Shown here: one piece after another, positions 36,081-48,668 of the stretch
How the letters are laid out: every line of letters begins with the position of its first letter
Numbering within the stretch: the first letter of the stretch is position 1
Source of the DNA: Brachyhypopomus gauderio
Lineage: Eukaryota > Chordata > Actinopteri > Gymnotiformes > Hypopomidae
DNA: 64,000 nucleotides
NCBI RefSeq assembly: GCF_052324685.1
Contig: NC_135225.1
Location: forward strand, 6,422,193-6,486,192
Reading direction: 5' to 3'
The notes under the pieces: model-generated
Databases searched by the model: none
What the model saw: the letters and a program-made list of their open reading frames with translations, nothing else
Told to the model about the DNA's origin: nothing
Made by a program: the position numbers and the translations under genes

Positions 36081-38850
36081 CTACATTTTGATATTGGCCC
36101 TTGGGACGGGGTTCATCATTATGAGGTTTCTTTCAAAAGAAAAAACACAAAACAAGAACATTTGCAATAAGAGTCATGTTAAAATGTCCATGAAAAGGCC
36201 TTTGTGAAGTGACATTTGAGATGCAGTGATTAAACTCTGCTTTCATAGTTAAAAGAAATCTGATGCTAAATGGAAGGTCTCAGACACTGAATGCATGTGC
36301 CACTGTCTTGCTTCCAGTGAGAGCTGCAACTCACTCGTTCAAATCCGTGTGCTTCATCCGGCGGTAGTGCTTGGCCAGTTTGACAGAGAAAATAATGCTG
36401 GGGATAAGAAAAATCAAGCACCAGCCCAAACTGAACCAAAAAGCATTCTGGACACAAAGAGAAAACAGAATATATCAACTGAAGTAATTAGATGAATCAC
36501 ATACGACAATAGTCCTGTGGGACCAAAGTCTGTCATGAGGTTTGCAAGCCTGACAGAGACATATTCAAAAATAAAGTTTGCAGAAATGGGAAAAAGCATG
36601 ATTTACCAGAGATTCTACGAGCTGTGTGCAAATTAGTTGATTTATTTCATCAACAGCTGAAGCCACTGGTCCACAGGCACCAACTTGGTCAGTGATCTGA
36701 CCCAGAACACAACATAATTCTCTTTTTAGACCATAGACATGACACAATATACCATAGCATATATTTAGTCAATGCAGAGTATATTTCTGAAATTGGTGTG
36801 CCAAAATAAAAAAAAAATAAAACTTACCGTTTTATTTGCCCACTCAGCAAATGTTGTGATAAATTCAATATGACAGTTCACAAATCTTCTAGTTTTCTGT
36901 AGAAGGTTTAGTAGTTTAATATTTTACTAGATACTTGATAATGTAACTTGCTTGACTATTATAATGCAATCTGAAGTCTACATAGAGCATATTATTGTTT
37001 TATATAATTCTACCAATAGTGTTACTATTTCAGCTCATGTGAGTGATCTTAAAGTGTGTTAGAGTTACATGCAGACAATCCACAGGAAGTGTAATTTTAT
37101 GGTCAAACAAAAACGTGCTTAAACTGCAATTTGCTTAAATATTGCCATTATCTGATGGCTTAATGACCACAACTGACTTACCGATTTCACTATTTCGGTT
37201 GTATTGTCGTTAAAAAAACTCTGAGCATAACTAAAAGCCTCCAGAACATTCTCCACAGTACCCTAGAGTGTGCGTTGTGGAGGAAAATGTTCCTGGTTAA
37301 TAATGTTTCTGTTAAATAACAGTCTACACACAAAAAATCCATAATGATTAGAATATTCATTTAGATAATGCATTCATTAAAAAACACAAACAAAACAACA
37401 ACAAACACAGCCTTAACGTGCCAGGACATACTGGTCTCTGTTACTCAACTGGTGGATCTCAACCCTGCATGCCTCCATATACCCAATTTGACTCGTTAAT
37501 TAGGAGTCAGGACCACTTTTGAGTAACCCTGCCATAGGTTGTATCATAGGTAAATGTACGTATAATTAATACGGACTGCAGAGAACGATCATGTAAATTA
37601 TAGACACGCAATAGTGGTTCTGCTAACTTACATTGATTCTTGACGCTATGACACTGATGTTGTTGATTGTAGAGTTCAGCTCACACTGTAAAAATTAATT
37701 TGGGAAAAAAAATGAAAGCATGAAATGTACTCAACAATAACTCATTGAAGTTATTTACTCAACAATAACTACTCATTGAAGTAATGTTTTGTTTAATTTT
37801 AGTTACAGTGTGTAGTCTTTTGTTTTTTAGTGAACATACCACCAGTGGGTTGATGATGGCCTCAATCCAAGTTTGGAGAGATCTCAAGTAATTTGCATCT
37901 TTCTGGAGACTAGCTTTAATAGTATCGTTGGGCTAAACAGCAGGCAGTGTAATATTATCCATTAATATTGTTTCATTTCCAGGACACACTAATGGCCATC
38001 AAGTACATTACATAATGATATTTTAACTATTATAAAATAACATTTTAAAATAACAACAAATGTAGTTATTTGCTTCAACAAAAGCAATGACATTACCTAC
38101 TTGATTATTAGCAAGATCATCCAACTCGTCTGCTGTCACATTTAAATTTTGTTTTGATATGGCATTAATCTAAAAAGTAACAAATGGAATTAAGATTAAA
38201 TTAAGTATTTGAACATTCTGGAATAGGCCTTTAATATTAAGATTATTACATTAATTTTAAATGTAAATATTTGTATGCCTTTTATGTAATAAATATATGA
38301 TCAAATCAAGTTTATTTTATACATATTTTCCTTCTCAATCTGTATGAGTTATGTTATCACGCTGATGGGGTGTTGAAATAAGGTTTTGATTTCCCTTCAG
38401 TGAGGTTCTCTACCTCCTGTATGATACTAGTTACGTTCACGCTGCTGGCTGTGCTTGATACGTTTCGCAACTGGCTCTGTATTTCTGGACTCAGCAGTGT
38501 GATGTTAGGAAAGGTGATAATCATGTCCTCAAATTCATCATGCACGTTGACTGTAAACTGTTAAGACACAGGATAAGAGGATTCAAGTGACTCAGATATG
38601 CAAGATGTCATATATCAGAATTTGGTAACGGCTACATTTGCCGCAGGGGTCTAATCAATTGTCAGTATGTGCAAATAAATGTATGGGAAGTCTACAGAAC
38701 ATGCTTCTTACTTTAGAGACATTAAGAATGTCACCAAGATCAATAATATTCCCCAGGTGTAAAGTGATCCACAAGGATTTATTATGGTGACAGTCACTGT
38801 GGATGAGAAATGTTACAAATAAGCCGTGCATCTTATAAAATAGTCCAATG

Positions 38851-38882
<32 letters not shown>

Positions 38883-41168
38883 ACACAGTACTTTGGCCCC
38901 TTTTGCCTTCAGAACTGCCTTAATCCCTAATAGATTCAGAAAGGTACTGGAAACATTCCTCAGAGAGTCTGGTTCATATTGACATGATAGCATCACACAG
39001 TTGCTGCAGATTTGTCAGCTGCACATCCATGATGTGAATCTCCCGTTCCACCACATCCCAAAGGTGCTCTATTGGATTTAGATCTGGTGACTGTGGAGGA
39101 CATTCAAGTATGGCGAACTCATTGTTGTGTTCAAGAAACCAGTCTGAGATGATTCACGCTTTATGACATGGCACGTTATCCTGCTGGAAGTAGCCATCAG
39201 AAGATGGCTACACTGTGGTCATAAAGGGATGGACATGGTCAGCAATGCTCAATAAGTACTAATGGACCCAAAGTGTGCCAGTAAAATAAGCAGTCCCCCA
39301 CACCATTACACCACCACCACCCGCCTGAACCGTTGATACAAGGCAGGACGGATCCATGCTTTCATGTTGTTTATGCCAAATTCTGACCCTACCATCCGAA
39401 TGTCACAGCAGAAATCCAGACTCATCAGACCAGGCCACGTTTTTACAATCTTCTATTGTCCAATTTTGGTGAGCCTGTGCAAATTGTAGTCTTAGTTTCC
39501 TGTTCTTAGCTGACAGGAGTGACACCCGGTGTGGTCTTCTGCTGCTGTAGCCCATCCGCTTCAAGGTCCAAAGTGTTGTGCATTCAGAGATGCTCTTCTG
39601 CATGCCTCGGTTATAACGACTCATTATTTGATTTACTGTTGCCATTCTATCAGCATGAACTGGTCATTATCCTCTGACCTCTGGCATCAACAGGGCATTT
39701 GCACCCACATAACTGCTGCTCACTGGATGTTTTCTCTTTTTCTGACCATTCTCTGTAAACTCTAGTGATGGTTGTGCATGAAAATCCCAGTGGATCAGCA
39801 GTTTCTGAAATACTCAGACAAGCCCGTCTGGCACCAACAACCATGCCAAGTCACTTAAATAACCTTTCTTCCCCATGCATTCAAATGCATTGTGTTGCTG
39901 CCATATGATTGGCTGATTCGACATTTGCGTTAATGAGCAGTTGGACAGGTGTACCTAATAAAGTGGCCGGTGAGTGCATATAGCTTGGATGAACCAAGGA
40001 AGTGTTCAAGTAATGGCCAACTAGTCTTTCTTTATAACTTTGTTACATTTTATACTTCAGGATAAGGATGTTCATGCCTACTTAGTAAAAAGTATCAAAT
40101 CTAAAATCTGCCATTTGTAACATGGAATCTGTAGAATGGACTTTCAGTCAGAGTGGCTGTAATTCGATTGTTAAGATTTTGTTCCCAAGAGAGCGATATA
40201 CTTTGAGGTTGTGTTTTTGTTTATGTAAACATGTAAATTTTGTTAATTTTCTTTTTCTGTGAATAAATGTAGTTTCTGCTAACACTGTACGTAATGTCTG
40301 GATAAATGCATTTCTGTGACTCACTTATATATATCACTGACTGACACGTTGAGTTGAGACAGCTGGGACACTTGAAATGCAGCTGGAGTGTCAATGACCT
40401 ATAGTTGAAAACATGAGTGCACACAACAAGCACACTCACCCATATGTACATGGACAACACACAGCAGACACAGCGATGTAAAACGATGTAAAATAAAAAT
40501 TATATATATACATATATATTTTATACATATATATTTTAGAAATATATATTTTTAATTCTTTAGACGATGTAAATTATATATATTGAAAGATGAAAGATCT
40601 ATGAAATGTCTATCAAAGACCAGGAATTAATGGACTTGTGAGGTGAATGCAGAGAAGTCTATAGAATACAGAATCATTCATGGTTAGACAGTGTCCTTCA
40701 GGATGTTACGCAGAAGAACATGTGTTTGTCTACCTGAAAGAGTTGTCCAGTTTGCCATGGCACACAGATGAGGGTGTAAGTGTTCGCTCCCACTATGAAG
40801 AGTATCACCACCACTATCATGAATACCCAGGAGAACAGGAAGCTGAAACCCACACCCCTGGAATCCAGTACAAGGACACCACGCAGTTAGGGCTTCTCTG
40901 TTGTCAACATAAATAAATGTGACAATATATGCAGGCACCGTAGCTCTAACATCATGATGTGTAAACATTACTGGAGGTAAGAGCAGACGTAGTGTGGTTT
41001 AAGCTTGGTGCTTACGCCATGAGGCAGACCCCTCCACAGTTGGCAGTACTGGAGCGTTCACTGGGACTGACATTAGACTTTAGTCCTGCTGGACCAAGCA
41101 GCAAACCTAGAAAATTACACACAACTACGAGCAGAATCAGACAGCACAGGATCACTGCGACGATCCCC

Positions 41169-41215
<47 letters not shown>

Positions 41216-44200
41216 CGCACGTTTACTTGTCTTACAGTACAATGTAACAATAATGTGTAACAGTGTATCTTTAAATAACACTGAACATCTCACACTCAAG
41301 TTTGATGACACACTACCTGATTTGCTCTCCCTTGTTTATGTAAGGTGTGTAGGTGCTAATGTTTCTTTGTGCATTGCCCAATACATCAGAAATATCACTC
41401 AGTATATTTAGTGGCACTTTGTTGGTTAACTTTGAGATATCCGTCTTTATGCCTTGGAGCTGCATCATAATCCCTTTGAATGACAAAAGAAGAGAAAGAA
41501 CATACAGCACCATTCCTAGTTATGCATAGATTAACAAGCAAAGGAAAAATAATTCAAAACTGCTTGCACAATGACCTCATCCGCAAATATGCACAAAAAT
41601 ACTTAACATGCACAAATATTTAAGCATATTATTGCTGCCATATTCTAATTTGTATGTTATAACATACATAATAAAATTACATGTCATACTCATGAGAAAT
41701 ACCCAGTTTCAGAAGGGCAGAAGGACCGTGTCAGGTAAGGAGATGATATTTGCTTATAGAAAACCCAACCATACACAATGTCACTCCTCAAGGTCACTCT
41801 CCAACCTGAACTCACCCTGCACTCTGTCTCTGGTCTCATTTGTCACCCTTTGCGGAATGCTTTCAAGGTATTCCTGCCCCTGTAATACAGCAGCGTATGC
41901 CAATAACCCATATGAGGCAGTGTCTGATCTATTTCACATTCAGTAGAAATTCAAACAATAAGATTCAAAAACTCTGCAGTTAAGAAGTAACAAGCATTCA
42001 GGCTTGATTTAATGAGCGTTACACTATGTGGTAACACAACCATAATTATTACACTTTTATATGTGCATTAAAGATCTCACCTCTTTTATCTGTTTATTTA
42101 GATCAATCTTCCTAGCCTGGACCACACATGAGCTGAGCTCACTGAGATTGGATAACTGTCAAAGAGAGAGATGGCAGAGCAGAGGATAAATGAGCTGGTG
42201 CATGAATTGTATACGTTCACACAAGACATACCTAGCTCGTGTGCACCCTTACTGCATATAGTAATATAGTATGAGTAGTGAAATCACAGAACATCTCACC
42301 TGATGTGGTGAACATCTAACACCAGAGGGCAGTCATTATTTGGCTTCCATTCATAAGGGTGTGTATGTTTCACAGGACACACCCTACATTTGTTCACCAT
42401 GAAAAAGACCCTGGCTTCTTATTGCAAACCACCGTTTGATACAGTGTATATATTGTGCTTGACCCTGACAGGAACATCAGGACTTGTGGTTCACTATCTT
42501 TGATCCAAGTCTGTTTTGTGTGCATATTAAGCAATAAAGGGCATTAAAGCTGAGATAAAGTAACAACAACTCCACGTTGAGTCTGAGATATCACAGGCTA
42601 GATGAGAGGATTTCATCATCATTTCTGGATGTTTTTGGTGGTTTTCCAACCCTGTCCCTAACAGAGCAAAAAAGTGGTGCAAAACGGCAGCGCGCGCTCA
42701 CTGTGAGCCATAAACAACAATAAAAGCTGAATAAAGTGTCATTCTCGGGTTAGGCTTCTGCTGGGTGTCTAACATGACAGGCCTTATTTGACTTACAGTA
42801 AGATTTAGGTCCACAGAGCAGTTCAGGCTGAAGTGATTGTCCTGACAGCTGGAGTTAGACAGCTTTTGGGTCACATTGCTCAATTTGCCCTGCAGTACTG
42901 TGAGATTGGACTGCAGCTCCGGCTGGGTTTTATTCAGCCTCCGCAGCAGCGTATCAGTGATGTTAATCACTGGAACACAGAAGAGCCAATAGAGAAGTTT
43001 ACACACGAAACAGGGAAGCGCACATAATAGGACATACGTAAGGGTTGAGGCATGGAGACACACACCGACACACACGCTAACACTAACACTACTGTGGCTG
43101 CTAGTGTGTGCATCACCATTTCAGATGGGGAGATCATAATCATTTATGTTGGGATATGAAGTAAATATTGAAGTTAATACCATTCAAGTAAATATTATTT
43201 TCAAATGTTAGAGGTAAACTTAAGGAACGTTTTTGTTTCAAGGCGTTTTCTTCAAACCATCTTTTGTTTACATTGTTCCAGCAACCAAACAGGACCCAGA
43301 GTCATCTGGAAAGGTCCTTCTAGATGCTTTTTTATCTCTGTTCCAAGCAAATGGCCTGTATCTGGAGAAGGCAAATGGGAAGGGCTGACATCATTGTTTT
43401 CACAGCAAAACAGTTCAAATGTAACCTGGCTGCAGTAACACAGTCACATGCCTGAAGGTAGTTTCACTCACCATTTATATCCTGAGAAATGTTATCTACA
43501 GTCACACTGCTCTCATTTATAACCTGATCAATTTGCTGTTGAGATACAAGGAAATGCAAAATGTTCATATTTGTCTTCAACTAGAAAACAAGCTAAAAGC
43601 CAAGATTAATCACAAAACATTTTGTCTTAGGCACAAACACTGTTGACGTTTTGTGTGTGTGAATAGACCAATAAGCAGCCAAATGTTGTAGATGAGAGAA
43701 CTGTGCAGTTTCAAGGAAGTGCTTCTCAGTATCCTTTAAAACCATGTTGACTCACCTTGTTAAGACAACATGGCCTTGGCTGTGAAATGAGAAAATACAT
43801 TGCAAATGACGTTGCTTCTCTCCATTAGTGTATTTACCTTAGGAACAGTGTTGAAGTAGCTTTGTAGATTTTCCAATATGTTGTTGACATCACCTGAACT
43901 AGCCCTCACAATTTCCCCAGTGTAACTATTGCTTAAGAACATGCAGACATTTCCTGCTCTAAAGACAGAAATACAAGGTAGTTTGTCACTTATTAAACAG
44001 GGACATCACAATGGAATATGAAAAGGGACATACACATAATATATAAATATATTATTAAAATACTGTTCTACTACTTAGTCAGACAGGTTAAGAAAGTCAT
44101 AAGAAAATATGCCCTTACTGACAATTACAAAAATTTAACTACCAGAATCTCTAAAATTAAACCGCATTTCTTCTTTGGCAATGTGTGTGTGTTATAATGC

Positions 44201-47200
44201 ATTTATGAAGTCAAATACATTTGCTTTATTAGGAATTTGTGTATGTTGCTATTACTATAAATAACATAGGCCTTTGCTACAATTATACAGGCATTACAAT
44301 GAATACATGTATTTAGAATTCATTAGAAATGCAGGATTAAACTTTTTCTACCACCTTTTCTAATGAGCTCAAATATGTTGTTTTTATTATCACAATAATG
44401 GAGAAAGTAAAGGGACTTGGTTTCTTAAGCAGTTATTTTGGCATAAACACAGTGATCAGAAACGTCACCCAGTTAAAAGCTCCCTCACTTACAGCATAAA
44501 CACGGTGATCAGAACCGTCACCCAGTAAAATGTCCTCCTCTTGCACTGGGTGTTACTGGTCTGCTTTTGGTACATTCGGCCCCCGCAGTTGCCACAGCAA
44601 CGGCAGCAGGCAAAACACAATCCAATTAAAGGCACCAAGATGATGTAGATGATCCCAATGGCAACACACACCAGTAAGCCAGTCTCGTACGTCAAAACCT
44701 TAACACATCATCAGACACACACAGGTAAGGTTCTGAGAAAAACAGAGAGGGTTCATGGATATATTGTTGACCTGTGCAAAGTGTACAAAGATGTACTCCA
44801 AAATAATTCTTTATGCAAGCAAGAGGTAGCATATAATAACAGCTTTTCAGAGACAGATACAAGGCTTTCATGCTTTGATCCAGTATTATGACAATAGCAA
44901 CAGAAACACTAAAATAAAGTTTTAACAGAGTGCCAAGCCAGTACAGGACAGAGCAGCTTATGATCCTGAAGACCGGAGGATATCAATGTTTGAACAAGGC
45001 GATAAACGGAAGGAAGGGAGGGGAAAGATATTTGTGTTTCTTTTAGCCAGAACTGACTTTATACTGCACCGTGATCTATTTTATTACCAGTGCTAAAATG
45101 GGACATATCCGCTCATTGTTTAAATACCTTCTTTATGGTCTCCTCCTGTGTGATGGTTCTTGTGTTTTCTATCACACTAACCACAAGTTCTAAAAAGCCA
45201 AAGCAACAACAAAAGAAAGAATAAACACAGGATTGTTGCATATCCATATTCATCATCATTGGCATATTGAATATCTCACTGGCTTGGCCACGTTTCACAT
45301 AATCCTTCAAACCCTTTCATATGTCTAGCATTTCCTCTTATACGTGTGTAACCTGCTGTGAGCTCCAAACCACATGTGTGAATAATTTCAGTGAGGATAA
45401 TGCAGACTGGCATAACCTGTAAAAGGTACAAACTATGCTAAGTAGTACTTCTGAGTACAACTGGTCAACCATGGTGTGTTGACCTAGCAGGTTTATTAGC
45501 CATTGTTGCATTACACCAATTTTCTAAACCTGTTCTTAATCATTATCACAGAATGTAAGTTTTTTTTCAAAATCATGCTGTATAAACTGCTAGCCCTTGA
45601 CAGTAGCTTATAGGTAAAATAAGAACAATACATTTTTTTCAATACTGTAAATCAGAAAGCAGCGATAAACCTCGCCGAGTGATCATTAAACAGTGCTACG
45701 GGAGTGAAGACCACATTAAAATACCATTCTATGACTGGAGCATAACTTCCTCTTCAACATGGCTGTATTCTTTATGAGATTATTCTCTCTCATTAGTTTG
45801 TTCATAGTCTGGATCATATGTAGCATTGTCCTCTATTTCAGACACTTCCACTTTATCGAGGTCACGTTTGTCCAAGCGTACGTCATTCTCACCAGAGTTG
45901 TTACATATATGATCAAGAGCCTCATAAAAACTCAGTAATTTCCTCATTGGGCCGTTGCAGGCTGAAATGTGAGCAAGGCTCAAACAAGCTGTATTTACAT
46001 CTCAGAGCTGCGGGACGTAATCTGTGTAACAATGAACCATGCTGTGTTGTATATGAGAAATTTTCCCATAACAAAAAGATACAGGCCCAAAATAGATATT
46101 GCAACTGTGTGTGAGATAGAAAGAGAATGAGGGAAAGAGACTGAGTGAATTCTGATTCAGCATCTTTAAACAGTCTCACACGTTATATGACTGGAACACA
46201 GCATTTATTTTCAATGACCAGAACAGACAAGTAAATATATTCTGAAATAAATATTCTGAACATCTGTGTACATCACAAGTCTTTCTGGCAAAGCTTTATC
46301 TTATGAATCTCCATTTGCGACCTTGTATGACACGGTAAACCCTATTGTAAATGCTTTAGACATTGTCACACAACAGAACCATGTCACTTTAATCTCTTCT
46401 GCTTCCAAAACATTTCTATTCTCCACACCAGCCCAAACAACATTTGTGAATGCTGAATTGTTTTAACTACACATTTGGCATCATTAGCATTTTGGTCAAG
46501 ACTTTTAAAACACTGAGACTTAGAACACATGTAGATGTACAGTAATACAAGGAAGGAGTAATTTAAGTAGTCTCCTTCCAGTAACAAAACCAACACCTGA
46601 AATGGTGTATTTGAACAAAAAGTAAGGAAATCGCTTTGGGGCTTTAAACATGGGCAGATGACTAGTGTGGACAGGGTTAGGGAAAACAGAATTAATCCCA
46701 GTGTCTGCTGTGCTTTTTCCAGTTAAACATGAAACTTACAGTCTGTAACATAAAAGAGTTTTTAAATAATTTAGTGAACTAGTTAGTTAGTTATTCTCTT
46801 TAATGAATGCTTCAACTGAATGCTACAGTTAATCATTACATATGCCAACATCATATTTAGAGCAGTTCCTCTGCTCTACCTGTTGAGGAACTTTTTGTCA
46901 ACAAACATATAGCTGTAACTTTTTGTTTTGTACTGATGTGTACCACTCTTTGGATTAGCCACTTTAGAGATTCTCACTAATAAAATGTAAAAAAAAAAAA
47001 CATTTGTAAAAGCTCATATTTAGCTTTCCAGTTAAATATAAATTGAATTCTATTATCAGGCCATACATGTAAAAACCTCAGGAACATGTATTCAAATGTT
47101 GTCTTTTGCATATCATTTACATGAACATTAAAGTCATATGTCATGTCATGTGTACAAATACAGCCTCTTTACCAAATGCACTAAAAAGGTACATAAGATC

Positions 47201-47493
47201 ACATCTTCACGTAAGCAAAAAAAAATATTCCATTTACTACAAAAATGGTAAATGGACTCACCTTTAGGGAAAGGGTGGGGCTGGACAGACTGAAGGAATG
47301 AATGTACAATGGATGACATGAAAGCACCATCAAACGACAACCGCTGCCCAGGCCAGTACCCAGGCCCTTCCAGCCCTTGTGGAGTTGGGCTTGCCGGGCA
47401 GAAAGCTTTGGGCTCTGTGCTCTTACATGGGCAGAGAAACAGCAGCATCACGCTAAACAGCCCGATCATCTGTCTTCTTACACTGCTCTGCAT
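36081..47493 (-). CDS. prominin-family pentaspan membrane glycoprotein
   Basis: Twenty-two core exons join in frame to 782 aa: 47493-47262, 45189-45128, 44698-44493, 43958-43838, 43535-43472, 42969-42797, 42155-42081, 41879-41816, 41473-41317, 41168-41016, 40857-40734, 40398-40325, 38796-38712, 38557-38414, 38169-38101, 37932-37843, 37685-37632, 37262-37182, 36896-36828, 36696-36607, 36447-36335 and 36129-36081. A signal peptide (about 1-24) precedes TM1 and TM2 around a Cys-rich loop [16 protein letters not shown] (about 125-140). TM3 and TM4 lie near 390 and 445 and TM5 near 740, before HYRRM. The two large loops carry many N-glycosylation sites and Cys. Prominins bind cholesterol and organise microvilli, cilia and photoreceptor discs. 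An acceptor lies immediately before the ATG (CAG|GATG). The member (prom1, 2 or 3) is not resolved. Confidence 0.93.
38888..39985 (-). mobile_element. decayed Tc1/mariner transposon in a prominin intron
   Basis: A broken transposase on the minus strand runs from about 39844 to 38890. It has an N-terminal HTH-like part ([20 protein letters not shown]), then [17 protein letters not shown] and [17 protein letters not shown], which are the three DDE-type catalytic regions of Tc1 enzymes. Stops and frame breaks make it inactive. The right end (about 39944-39975) reads GGACAGGTGTACCTAATAAA then GTGGCCGG, a terminal repeat common in fish. The matching left terminus is missing; a CA repeat (38851-38887) stands there. 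It sits in the intron between exons 40325 and 38796, antisense to nothing and in the same orientation as the host gene. Confidence 0.88.
41171..41220. repeat. (AC)n microsatellite beside a splice acceptor
   Basis: On the minus strand this GT repeat runs to within two bases of the prominin exon starting at 41168, taking the place of a normal pyrimidine tract before the TAG acceptor. Confidence 0.9.
43757..43780 (-). CDS. possible 24-nt cassette exon of the prominin gene
   Basis: A segment encoding PRPCCLNK is flanked by acceptor TTTCACAG and donor GTGAGT and would insert eight residues without changing frame. Without it, the flanking exons join as NTVPKQID, which aligns collinearly with NETPEQIK in prominin-1. 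So the exon is either an alternative insert or a chance pair of splice sites. Mammalian PROM1 is known to have small facultative exons. Confidence 0.35.
44441..44527. repeat. tandem duplication of the TM2-coding exon end
   Basis: Bases 44441-44473 repeat 44494-44526 with two mismatches, period 53. The right copy is the 3' end of the prominin TM2 exon (encoding [11 protein letters not shown]). The left copy lies in the following intron and has lost the GTAAGT donor. Confidence 0.85.
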
Positions 47494-47494
47494 C

Positions 47495-48668
47495 CTGGCA
47501 CGCAGCAGAAAAAGCAAAGTGTCTTAATGCTTCTGCCTTTCACAGTACATCTGCATTACAGAGGATGAGAAGAATATAGTTGAAAAACTATGGAAGATAA
47601 GGAAAAAACCTCCTGATTGCAGTTAATGAAAATTGTTTTAATTGAATATATCTAAAGTTTAAACATAGTGAAGTCCAATCAAACTAATTATGTAAAATAA
47701 TACATTTGTGCTGTGAAACACAGCTACTAACAGACCTACAGGACATCTAGATTTGACATCATGCCCCTAAATGTTTTCCAGTCACAAAGAAGACCTGAAG
47801 AACTCAAACTGTGAAGCTGATATTGTGGTTGAGATGACTTTCATTCACTTTGAGCTCCTTGGAAAGGTTTGATCCAATTCTGTCCCATTCCTTTCACTAA
47901 AAGCACTCAAGCAAACCAGTGTTTTGTGCACATAAGAGTGAAATGTTAATCTCACCCATGATTGGCTGAGCAAGTGAAAAAATCTAATGCGCAAAGTTTT
48001 AAGAACGTACCTTTTCTGTGCTGAAAGAAGAGCCCGCTGTGTCCGGGGCAGGTGCGGCTGGATCGAGTGTTTGACTTGCTCAGGCAAGAGTGTGTGCTCT
48101 ATAGAAGCTTATCTCACCTTCGGTGCTGAATGCAAGGAAGAGGCGAGGGGGAAGCCGTGGACGTGGGCGGGAGGGGGTGGTGTCTGGAGCTACAGCGAGT
48201 GGAGATGGTTATCCAGGCGGAGGAAGAGCACCCAGCTAGCAGAGCGACTTCAGAAACGTTAGCCCACTTTTGCAGTGTTCTTCCCTTTCAATGTGAAAAC
48301 TAAATGCTGGATCATTGTCACTATAGCAAAGGTCAAAAAATACGCACAAAGCTTCCCTACATTCAAATGTTTTCCCAAACATGTCACAGCCTAAATATGC
48401 AGGAAGTTGCCAAACTGAGTTGAACCTTTATTGAGCACAACAACACGATGGAACTTTATGTAGAAAAGTGGTTTGATGGTAGTCTGATTTAATACATAGA
48501 GTGGGAACTTACAAAGCCTCAAATTTCAAACTCATGATTCATTAACCACCCATCAGGAAAATAAAGTAAGCTTTACTGACCCTCATTGCAAAGTTCTAAA
48601 ATGCACCAATACTACAGTTTAGGGGGAGGGGGGGGGGATCCATGAGATGAGATTTAAGTGAAAATTAT
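47495..48668. other. prominin 5' region to ldb1 3' end
   Basis: It holds the first prominin intron (47495-48010), the candidate first exon and promoter, and about 500 bases of AT-rich sequence with a G run at 48622-48638. No other gene is seen. Confidence 0.5.
48011..48110 (-). promoter_or_regulatory. possible non-coding first exon and promoter of the prominin gene
   Basis: A GTACGT donor follows 48011, after a GC-richer stretch (about 48011-48230). The first coding exon has an acceptor placed one base before its ATG, so an upstream non-coding exon is required; this is the nearest good candidate. The left limit is the donor; the right limit is a guess. Confidence 0.4.

Noticed and set aside
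36889..36890. Acceptor CTAG at 36889-36890 for the prominin exon
   Set aside because: It gives the wrong phase and an early stop. The acceptor CTACAG before 36896 restores the frame.
47494..47517. Upstream in-frame ATG giving MLFLLRAR before the prominin start
   Set aside because: A consensus acceptor (TGCCAG) lies directly before GATG at 47493, so these codons are intron.
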